Assembly: GCA_007922225.1 (NCBI GenBank)
Contig: ML679956.1
Location: 71,850,111-71,914,110 of the forward strand
Source: Emydura subglobosa
Taxonomy: Eukaryota > Chordata > Testudines > Chelidae
Length of the DNA: 64,000 bases
Direction of reading: 5' to 3'
This document shows, one piece after another, positions 24,101-35,800 of this stretch. Position numbers and translations under genes: made by a program. The notes beneath the pieces are model-generated. The model saw nothing but the letters and a program-made list of their open reading frames with translations. It was not told the DNA's origin and did not search any database. The stretch's first letter is position 1; every line of letters starts with the position of its first letter.

Positions 24101-27100
24101 AGCCCCAGATTTTACCAGTATAAAAATCTTGAGGGGGGCTGTAGGAAGGCGCAGTGGCCTCCCCCGGAGTCTGGACCTGAGGAAGGGCCGCAGCGACCCA
24201 GCTGGACCGAAACAGTCCCAGCAGACAAGTCTGCTCGGCAACAGAAAGACCGGGCTGTGATAGGGCCAGCAGGCCAGTCTGCCCGGCAACCAAAAGATCA
24301 GGTAGTGATAGGACCGCCTGGCCAGCCAATCAGTGACAGCAGGGCGGAGTCCCTATAGGAAGGGGCAGTATAAAAGACAGGCCCCAGAGGTCAGTTGGGA
24401 GGAGACTGCTGTTGGAGGTAAATGTGCTGCCCTGCTGGCTGAGGCCTAGGCCAGAGTGGAGCGGATACCAGGGATGCTTGCCTTCCAGAGTGGAGACTCC
24501 AACCATCCACTGATCCTATCTCAGGGCCCAGAGCCTGGGTAGGGCGTCTGGGCCCCGGCTGGACCAGGCTCCCAGATCCCAGTGACTGGGCTGAGCTCCC
24601 TGAGCAACCTGGATAGGAGATGGAGGAGCTGCCTGAAGCTGAGCCCCCAGAAGCTGGACAGGACCTGGAAGAGCTGCCTGATGCCGAAGCCTCCCAGGAG
24701 CTCTGTGACCTGGAGGAACAGCCCCTTGCTGAGGAGCTACCTGCCCTGTCACCAGTGGATGAGGAGGGACTGGTGGGCCTACCATGGACCGAGTACCCCA
24801 GCGACCCTGAGGACCCTGACGAGACAGGTACCTGGGAATACGGGGAGGAAGTGGCCCAGGGACAGCCATAGACAGTGGCTGAGTCTGGGGCAAGGACCCC
24901 GTCGGCGTGTTGCGGCGGGAGCCTTGCCGACTCAGTGGCAAACGCCTTTGCCACTGCTAGGGCCCTGGGCTGGGATGCAGTGGAAACGGGTGGGCCTGCT
25001 TCCCCCTCCCCACTTCCCTAGACACCCCAGGAGAGCCTACTTCTCCCTACCGCTATAGATAGTGGATCCACTGTCTGCTCGCCCTGCCTGGGGCCCGGGG
25101 CCATTGCACTGCTTGCTTGCTGGCTAGCCCGCCCTGCCTGGGGCCTGGGGCCATTGCACTGCTTGCTTGCCTCACCCCACCGGAGGATGGAAGGCTAAAG
25201 ACCACAGGACTGCCCGCCCTGCCCGAGGGCCAGGGCTAAGACCCGGGCACAAGAGCTAACTGTTCCCCATTTAGGAAGGCACTGTGTCCTTCCCCCGGAG
25301 TCTGGACCCGAGGAAGGGCTGCAGCAACCCTCCCGGATAGGATGAACGTTCTACAGGGGCCCACACAGTGTGATTTGCCCCAGGCCCGCACCCCCTAGGG
25401 ATGGCCGTGGATGGCCGTGGGGCACTGCTATCCACTCTGGTGGGCCACTAGAGCCTGCTCATACCTCAAGTTCCCACCTGTGTGAGGAGAACACCACGTG
25501 ACCCTGCCATCAGGACACAGTGATTGGCTGGTGTTGACCTTTGCTCCTATATGAAGGAAGGGGAGGAGGAAGGAGGGGAGAAACAGCAGGAGTTTTGCGA
25601 TCTGCCACAGCCACACAGCAGTGCGGAACTCAGAACTCTCCTGCTTTATGAGAAATACAGTCGTCCAGTAGTAAAGGGGGAAAATATTGTATTTCTCAGA
25701 GTGTAAAATTGAATGTTGGGTACTTATTAAAATTTTCAGAAGTTAGGGGGTACTTGCTACTTAAAAGGTTGAGAAACACTGGTATAGACACTTGCTACAA
25801 TGACAAAAGGGGTTTTTTCTGTTGTAGATAATCCATCCCCTTGAGAGGTGGTAGATAGATTGACAGAAGAATTTTTCTGTCAGCTTAGTGGTGTCTATAT
25901 CAGGGCTTAGGATGACAACTATGTCTTCCAGGGGTGTGAATTTTTCACACCCCCTGAGCAATGTAGCTAGGTTGACCTAAGTTTTAGGTGTAGCCAGGCC
26001 TTAAAATGAGAGAGAAGAATGGTGGGAAGTAATGTATGGAAGATGTTTTCAGGACTATAAAGTAAGATTTAATCAATTTCATATGTGCTTTAAGAATAAA
26101 AGTCCAAAATGGTTTTGTACATTACAAAAGCAGCATTAAGTATAACGAAAAAGCTATAGTAGAAAAAAATAAAACAAAAGCAGCAAGCAAACAGACTACA
26201 AAGTTGATGTAAGGTGCATATCATTAGATCATATTATCTGCTGCCTTCAATCATGTTAGTCTATAAAGTATATCTGAAAGGCAGTTTGAGACAGATTCTA
26301 TGTAAAACTGCATTGTACTGTACTTGCAAATGTTGCTTTTGCCATAAGAAGCCCACTGTTCTCTGTACTACTAAAATAAGATCAGTTTTTAAACTTACCA
26401 TAATATTAGCTATTAGCTCTATAAGCAATTCTTTTTCTTCATGTGGGCCCAAAGTGCCACTTGGTGGGGAGACAGTAGCAGAGCAAAAAGCTGACTGACT
26501 TCCGATAAGCTGTCAGATAGGACGAACATTTGAACAGTCAGTTCACTGTACCTGATGAAACCTACTCCATTCAAAATTCATCTTCAGATTGGAAATTATT
26601 ATAAAGATGAAGCATAGAATCTATACATTTCAGGATAATGATAGATGTGGTATATAGAGTCCAAGCACACTTAACACACCCCTTAATTCCACTACTGTCA
26701 ATAATTACTTAGAAGCTTTTGTCCATTACTTTTTTCTTAATAGTAATTATTATTATATTATGCACACTTTCTCCACACAAGTCTGCCTCCAAAGCCCAAA
26801 TGTGGCATAAAGGCCCCAAATGAGGGATTTCTCAGTTACCTCTTAATATAATCACAAAAACAACGAGAGTCCTGTAGCACCTTAAAGACTAACACATGTC
26901 TGCGGGCATAAGCTTTTGTGGGCTGCAACCCACTTCATCAGATGTTGCAGCCCACGAAAGCTTATGCCCAGAGAAATTTGTTAGTCTTTAAGGTGCTACT
27001 GGACTCTTGTTGTTTTTGCTGTATATAGACTAATACGGCTACCCCTCTGGAATATAATCACAGAATCATAAGTTAACTCCAATAAATCAATAGAATTCCT

Positions 27101-30100
27101 GATAAAGCATGACACTTTGTGTAACACACTGGCTAAGTGTATCCTGTCCCTTCTCTAGGGGCTGGTCAGCATAGAGAATAAGATCCATCCCTTGCTCCCA
27201 CTTAATAGAGTTACTCGTGCAGCTGAAGGGGAGAGGACTGTGCCTTAAAGCAAGAGGTCCCAGGTTTAATTCCTGCTGATAACCAAGTTAGGGGGTCACT
27301 ATACATAGGCTACATCACAGAAGCTATCTTCTTATTTGTAGTGTGATAGGGGCTGGGCTCTGTAGTTGCTATCTTGTGTCACCACTAACTGCCACACTAG
27401 AAAGTCACTTACCTCTTCCCAAAAGTATTTTGCTGACAGCAGTGTCTGGTTAAAGAGTCTGATGGTTGCTCGTGCTGGAACTCCCATATAAATTTCGTTG
27501 AACACTAGGTGACTAGACATCAGGCATGCTTGGGGGGTCTGAACTTCAACGAAAACAGGAAGATGACTGGAAATGGATACACAGATGGCCCAGTTTTACT
27601 GTGTGTAAATTCACTAACTACACAAGAAATTCTGGGAAGCATGAGGGTATTGTTAGTTTAGCAATATTTGTTATGGAGTAGCTTGTTGATGTATTTTAAA
27701 CCCTGTTCTGAGTGCTGCAGGTGTAGGTCATTGTCTGTGGTGTTTCAGGAGACAAATATCAAAACTAAAACATGGTGTAGAGGAAAACTTCCATTTTTTC
27801 CTCACCTTCCTTCTCCATTTTCGACAGCTAGCTCTAATACAGTCTGGAGACGTTGACATAGCAAGGCCTTGAACAGAACTGACACACTGCATTTTCCCAA
27901 AGGAGGTAATTCTCCATCAGACGGCTGAATTGTGAATGGGGATGCCTAGATGATAGAGGAAACAAATGTGAATGTCATTAGGAAGCTTGCTAGGCAGTGT
28001 AAAATACTGAACCCAAGCTCTCTGTTTGGTAAGCTCTTTGCATATCATGCAGATAAAGATCCTGAGTTCTTCAATATGGATATCCGTCAGGATAATGAGA
28101 ATACAGCACATAACATTGTGGATCTTCCTCTGTTAGAGATAAGAAGTAACTTTTTATTAACTATATAAGGTCTCTCTTTTAATTCTGCTAGACCAACCCA
28201 TTCAGTCCAAGAAAGCTGGGCTTATAAAATGTATTTAGACCAAATTTTGGCCCCCCAAAATCATGTCCAACTCCTGCTGACTACAATAGGAATTACATGA
28301 ACAACTCCAAGGGCAGAATTGTGCCTTTTTATGTTAGAGACATATACCTAGAATGATTCTTCATTTAAAAATAAAAAGCACTGATGCCAGAGTCTAGATG
28401 CCCTTGACCTTCTTTTAAAACACAAAGCATGACAAATCCAGCCACAAATCCTACCATATGCTAGCAGTAATCAGCTATCCTGTATAGCAACATATTGAAG
28501 AATACCCTATGCTCCTCAGCTTTAACCCTCAGCCACTGGTCTCCCTGTCCTCAAATCAGAGATTTATAGCATGCTCTGAAGGTCAACATATTCTGGTTAT
28601 TACAGACCAAAGTGGGGAATGTGTTCAAAAGCCAACAGGCCTCATGGGAAACATCCTGCCAGCAGCCTCTTCTCTTTTAAATCAAAGGATCTCCATTTTG
28701 CTTCTGCTGATCTTAACTACAGCTGTATAGCATGAAGAGAGACATGATCTTCCAAGTAGGTAAATTCCAGGACTTTATAGGTCAAAGACAACCTTAATCG
28801 TAATCCAGAAACTCATGGGCAGCCAATTTAGATTACAAAGCACCAGTGTAATGTGCTATCTTAAAAAATTTCCAGCATCAGCCTCTAAAGATTTAATATG
28901 TACCCAAGGTAGAGCATGACAACAGCATGAATCACTATGTCCAGCAGGTCTTTCCCTTGAAAGAACAAGGGACCAAATCTGGTTTTCAATAAGGATGGCA
29001 TAGATATACCTCCTACTTAATAACAGCTATGAATGTACCAAGCTTAACAGTACTAAAAATATTCTGGGGTGCTGGGCAGATAAATTTGGCACTGGGGACA
29101 TGTACACAAGAACATTAGTGTGACCACCACCATTTAAAACCATGTCTAAGCTAGTTCTTGGCCCATAGGTACCATCTAAGATGACAGATTTCCTAGACAA
29201 ACGATGGAGTCAAGAATGTGGATGGCATATATTTGACCCACAACATTCTCGGTGATCATAAACCATATTCTTGGTATGTTGTTGGGTATGAAGTTTTATA
29301 GTTGTTTTTGTGACAAATTTGCACTTTTTCAAATGTATTGTTTAATAACCATAAGGCCCAGTCCTGCAAGGTGCTGAGATCCTTGTTAACATCAGTGGGA
29401 GTTGAGGTCATTCACTTTCCCTAAGGACATGCTCAGAATATCCTAGAATTAGGCCAGCAGGGAATTTGTGCTAAGCACATTATAAATAGAAACAAAGAAA
29501 AATGGCAAAACATTATTGCATTTAATAAAACTTATGCTATACTTTCCGGATGAGCAAAATCAGGTTGTTCATCCTCAGAAGAAAAGTGAAAATTACTTTT
29601 CTGATTTGGAGGATGAATCTTAGTGCCCCTGCAACTGAGACACAAATAACGAAGTGTAGCTGGCTCTAGGCAGGGTCAGTTAGATCAACACCAGTCTTAT
29701 TAAAAAAAACTCTTGGAATAACTCACATCTTCATTCCTTTCAGCTAGGCAAGCTTGACTTTCTTGCATTCTCCACAATGCTGGCAATTGACTTAGGTTTT
29801 GAATCTCAAAGGTACTTAACATGTTTTCTCCCAATTTAATCAAACCTAAGTGGAGTGATGGAACATTGATAGAGAGAGCTGGACCCTAGGACACCAAGAA
29901 ATATACATTTAAAATGGATATCAACACCAAAACTGCCTGATTAAAAAGCATACATTAGCTAAGATTTGTGTTTACATTTACTTAAAACACAGTAGAAAGC
30001 AAGTTTCAGTATCTAATATAGAAGAAATCATAAAATCAACAAGAAAATATCCATCTGCTGATTAATGTCTCACTATACTGAGATTTCATTGTGACCCAGG

Positions 30101-32797
30101 GAGTCCCTCAATGCCAAGTAACATAACTCACCTCAAGCCTGACACACACATTCCCCCAACACACTCTTGTCATAATCTGTATCTGAAAGGTGTCATGTAA
30201 GGTATCCTATGCAAACCGGTAACATGCTGGTCATTAATGTTACTGAATGATGAATGTATGGGTGGTATATAAAAAATTATGAATGTTTGCTGGAAATATT
30301 GTTGTTAAAAGGTGATTTGCAAACAGTGCATAAAGCATGTCCTAGACAAAGAAATGTGTTTAGCCTGTTTTCCTGTGTCTCCAGTGTAAATTGAGCCAGG
30401 TAATACCTCAGAGGACAATGAAAAGTACATCTACATATAAGATAAACAAACCACATCAAGCTAAATGCGTTGGGTGGGGGGGAGGCAGGAAGACAGCTTA
30501 ATGATCACGATGCAACTGTTCTGGCTCTTTAAAGAGTGACAATAGATTCAGGCAAATATAAGCAGAAAGAGAGCCAGTTTGGCAGCCATCACCCGGCGGA
30601 CAAAGGGGAGGCAGTACCCTTTGAGTTCATGAGAAGTGGATCCTCTTGGCCTGAAAACCAAGAGTAGCTGGAAATGCCTACTGGTGAGAAACCTGCTTAG
30701 ACAAAGATTGTAACTTGCTGAAGTTATGTTTTAGTCACTAGAAAGTGTGTTATGTTTTTTGTTTTACTTGTAACCATATCTGTGTCTTCTATTCTTACTT
30801 ATTATCATTTAAATATCTGGTTTTTGTCAAAGAATTTTGTTTTATTACAAAACCATCTCAGTGCTATGTATTAAACTGAAGGGTGAAGTCCTCAGCTAAA
30901 CTAACAGGATGATGTGTGTTCTGCCTCTTTGGAGGCAGCGAACTTAATAACTTCTGTCAGTATCCAATGAGAGGGACTGGACATTGCAGGGGAGACTGTT
31001 TGGGGGAGAGTCGGGACTGGAAGAGCTGTTGGTGTTATCCTGCAAGGAGTAACTAGGCTGGTGGAAATCAGGGTGAGGCCATTGTGCTGTGAACATGTTG
31101 CTGGTATCAGAGCACTGAGTCAAAACTGCACAGTATAGAAGCACTCAGGGTTAAAGGACAGGTGGTGAAAGAACCCGGTACTGGTCTGGGTGAATCCCCA
31201 CAGTGTCACATTCATGTCAGTACTTCTATGTGAATTTAGTATTCCTGAAAAGGCTTATGATAACCCTAAAGACTGAAATCCTCTTTTCGGGCCTGAGCTA
31301 AAGCCCACTGAAGTCAATGGGAGACTTTCCATTAACTTCAGTGGGCTTTGGATTAGGCCCTTTCTGTAAAGAACATATATAGCACAGGGAGCAGCAGGGG
31401 AAGTCTGCCCATACTGCCTTAATCTGTAACTTCCCCATCCTGTGGGGCAGACTTCAAGAAGGCCCAGCCTCTCTCTCTGTAGCAGCAAATTGCAACAACA
31501 AAAGTTGCACCTGCAAAAATGAACTGCATGTATAAACTGCACTAATAACACAAATGTGAGCTACCTACCTAATTGTGCGCATAAACGGGATTACTCAGAT
31601 TTGTTCTCATATTTTATTTGTGGGAGTACAAACTATATGCACAAAAAGGAGGCAGGCTCTTTAAAAGCCTTGTCCCCTTAAAAATCTAGCTTTATACTTT
31701 AACTCTAGGACAATCTCAGCACACTGCCTAAAACATAGAAAAATTACTAATTATTGATAATGGGTGTCAACTATGGGTCCTGTCTGTTCCCTCATAATAA
31801 GGTTGAAAAAGAGTTGAGCTGCTTGCATAGACAGTGCCATATAAATGTGGCTTACACTCAACTTGATGGCGTGCGTTTGTGTGTATAAAACCCAACAACA
31901 TCTAATCAAATTCAAAATTTTCAGAAATGTTTTAGGCAGCCATGGGCAGATAGCTATAGACTCTGATGAAAACTGGAAGAGGGAAAAGGGAGACACGCTT
32001 AGCTCCTGGCATCTGGTTAGTGGACCAGCAGCTTTAACCACTTCTGTGACTGTCTCAAAGACAGATGGAAGAACTGGTTGATGGCAGCCATTAACACTTT
32101 CCAGCATAACAATACCCCCGTTTCAATTCTGCTTATCTTCCCAATATGGTGTAAAATGTTGAATGATTTATCTTCCAGACAGAAAAGAAAGAAATAAGAA
32201 TGAGGGGAGATATATAGCCATATAGCCAACAGCATGGGGAGGGGAGAAGAATGCAGGGACCTTGGCAGGAGGGGAAGGATACAGAGCCCTTGGCATGGGG
32301 ACAATAGGGTGGGTACACAGAACCCATGGCTTGGGGGACTCTGGTATGGAAGGCGTGGGGAGAAGGTGAAACAGGGAGTAGAAGAGCCCCCTGGCATCAG
32401 GAGGGGAGAAAAGGTGGGCAGTGATATAGGGGGAGGAAGGAATGGAGGACACATCCCCTGGAATGTGGCAGAGGGGGAGTGAAGGGGCATAGAGAGCATC
32501 TCGTAAGGGGGAGGGAAAATGGGAGACACCGGAATGGAGGGGAAAGGATGGGGTGCAAACAGAACCCCTGGCATGGGGTAGGTGGTGGTGGTGGGTTGCA
32601 AGGAGTCCCTGAAATAGAGAAAGAAGTAAGGGAAGCACACAGGGACCTTGTGGAGGGAAATGGAGGAATGTAAGAAGCCCTGATGTGTGCAATGAGCTCA
32701 GCTTTTAGAAGCAATGAAATGTGCAGCCCTCTAGTTTATGTACACCTATGACAGTAAGAGTGCTAACTAGTGATGAAACAAGGGATTTCCTCTAGGT

Positions 32798-32828
<31 letters not shown>

Positions 32829-35800
32829 GGCCACTCAAGATAATAACGGATGTCAGACACCAGTGATCTGGGTTGGATTTCAATGCCATCCAAAAGGTGG
32901 AAGGCTATATATATCATTACCAGCCCCCTTAGCCAGCCAGTTCTCCTGAAATTTTATATTTGTTCTCACCTTAAAAGCAGCCTCCACATGAAGTATAACT
33001 GGCTCTGCAGAGTGTTCAATTTTACACTGCAGGTTATGGCTGGCATATCCAGGTTTGCCTCCAGTAAAATTCAATTCAAATTCACAGAATTCATTGGCTT
33101 CTAGAAAAGAAGTTTTTTCATCATCATCTTTTTTCCCCTTCTCCCCCCTTTTAAAAACAAACACACACAAGGCTAAAACCCCAAAGCCTTCAGAAGTCAA
33201 TGGGAACACTCCCATTGACTTCCAGCTGCTTTGGATCAGGCCCTTATTTCACAAACATATGCTGACAACATCATGCTTCACTGCTTCTTTCTTAATGTAA
33301 CACTTAACAATTAAAATATTTTTACTACTATTTATTTACAAAGCGCAGAAACTTTACCTAAAACTCCAGTATGAGGTTCAACTTCAACTATATCACATAC
33401 ACTGATTTTTCCCCATGTATATTTAATGGATGATTTGCTGTTATTCCACATCTAAAACAATTGAAAAATCAATTAACTAAATAATGCACTCTAAGCTTTC
33501 ATAATAGTCTGCAAAGTTCCAATATGTTGTCAATAATGCTGCCTTAGAAACAAGGTATTTCAGTGTTTACATTGTTTCATTTTTATCTTCAAAAGTGAAC
33601 TCATGTCAAAACTTATCTGCCATAAACATGCTAACATCAATTCTAGGGTTTTATGGGTCAATCTAATTACTTGGGTGGCCTCTATCACCATAGTACATGA
33701 GTATCTTCCCTGAAATGAATTGAAAACAAACAAAAACAAAAATCAACTGTTTAAAGCAACACTGATGGTTAAAGTTAAATCCAGAAAAGCATGGATATCC
33801 AAAGCTAATGTTAGAATATAGCAATGTATGTCCTCCAGTAACATCTATTGTACCTAGTTACGTGCACCAAACAACAACATAAAGTTAGAAGCAAACAAAC
33901 CTTAAATGTTTTTTTTACATTTACGCCAATAAAGTTTTCTCCAGGGATGATAATGACATATGGTTCCAAAAGGAGTTGAAACGGTTCTGTTGATCCTTTA
34001 ACTTCTATTTCCAGTGCAATCACATCATCTGTTTTGGATTCTGAATTTCCAAGCATCACCTCTTTTTCTGAGCTGTGTGAGAAAATCAATTAGACTTACC
34101 AAGCAGATTTTGCATGTATATATTATCTGATCTAGTGGGTCTGATCTGCCTCTAACTTACCCTGGTGTGAATAAGATGTAACTCTATTGAAGCCAGGAAG
34201 TAAAACTGGAATCAGAAGAGAATCAGGCCAGAGTATTTAGTGGTTAGAATAGGACACTGGGAGTCAAGACACTGCTGGGTCCTGTTGCCTGGTCTGCTAC
34301 CACATTTTCTTGCAATAATGGGAAAATGCTTAGATTGAAATTTTTAAATTGAGAGTGTCTCCATTTCTGGGTGTTTTAAACACCAAGTATCAGATTCTCT
34401 TTTTGGTTACACTGGTGTATATCTGGAAGCCAATGGATTTACTCTAGATATACATCAGTGTAACTAAGAGCAGAATTTGACCCCTAGGCTGTGACCTTCA
34501 GAGATACTGAGCACTCCCAGCTCCCATTGACTTCGGCTGGAGTTGAAGGTACTCACCATCTCTGAACTCGGTATCTAAACTGGACACTCAAAAATTAAAG
34601 CATCCAAAATTACACGCTACTTGTGGAATTGTGGGCCCTAACCTTTTGTGCCTCAGCTAAATCATGATAACATTACCTTCCTTACAGAGATGTTGCCAGA
34701 ATTAAATATTTCTAAAGCACTTTGAGCTCCACAGATGAAAAGCACAGTTCAAATACAAAGTGTTATTGATGTGTGAGCTCTGTGTGCACCACAGCTAAAC
34801 TTTACTACTACCATTTTCTATAACAGGCCTCTTTTGCAATTGCTCATAAACTTCTCAAACTGTTTGAAAGGAAATTTTCCATGATAGGCCTCAACCCTTG
34901 GGATGAATATTTTTGGGCTGAGCTTTTTTTGAATTATGCAAATGTGTAAAATATAATCAATCATTCTTCCCCATATATTCTGATGGGCAACTTTGCAAAT
35001 AGATAAGTCTGAAAAGGGTGAAGCTAGAAAGTTCAAACGTGGCTTACTATTTAATAAATCAGCGAGAACCAATGTAATATACAATCCTAAAGTGATTAAT
35101 CAATAAACTAAGGAGACTGAATAAATACGGGGATGGCAATGGCAGATAAAGCCTCTTGGCTGTAGGTTTGAATTCAATCCTGGTTGGTGGTACTTGAAAA
35201 CTGTAAATATCTGGTGACTGTGTTCACTGGTCTATATGAAACGAGTTTAGTCATCCCAGTTCAATTTCTAGTGAGCAGATATCCATGTCACAAAGACCAC
35301 TATGACAATTGACAATAATGGCAAACTTGCTGGTAGTCTCAGCAGAAAGGCCATGGGATGAATGGGCGTGGAGACTGAATTAACCTCTTGCCCTCTGAGA
35401 CATACTAAAGCATGTGGGGAAGCTTGCAATGATGCTGTCTGTGCTGCTATCTGTTCTGTGGATTAATTATTTAGAACTGTCAATCCAGCACCCATCACAA
35501 GCATTACAATTACTACAGAAATAAACAACCAACAATAAACTTAATGCTAATAATTTAGTTAAACTATTATATATCTGTTGCATGTCACTACTGCTTCTCA
35601 GCTTACCTAGGTGGCTCTGGGACGTCCCTCAGTACAATTTGAATCACACTATGATAATCTTTCAGCTATATGAAAGAGGACACAACATAAATCAATTATG
35701 ATGAAGTATCCACCCCCCCAAAATAATCAAGAATAACATTTAAAATGGGAGAAAATGGATGCAAAATAATCTATAATTAAAAGGTAAAGGATTAGAACTA

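Larger units (their letters stand above)
23279..25781. mobile_element. hAT-type element, 2.5 kb, no transposase
   Basis: Ends CATAGTTTCTCAACC on the left and, inverted, CAGTGTTTCTCAACC on the right, flanked by GTATAGAC at 23271-23278 and 25782-25789. The 8-bp duplication fits the hAT consensus nTnnnnAn. No transposase (DDE or BED) frame is seen. The interior is unusually GC-rich and carries an 84-bp tandem repeat, a TATA-containing segment with an acidic ORF, and a 50-bp duplication. It is a non-autonomous element with foreign cargo. Confidence 0.75.
23195..25999. mobile_element. older hAT-like MITE split by a later insertion
   Basis: The left piece 23195-23278 begins AGGATATGTCTGCACTACAG. 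The right piece 25782-25999 ends GTGTAGCCAGGCCTTA. The pieces continue one another once the inner element and one target copy are removed. A diverged relative lies at 905-1140 (shared GAGAGGYGGTAG and TTTTTCACACCCCCTGA-like blocks). No coding capacity. Confidence 0.5.

Noticed and set aside
27235..27290. tRNA gene from a B-box-like GGTTTAATTCC
   Set aside because: No A box in register and no cloverleaf; at most a SINE remnant.
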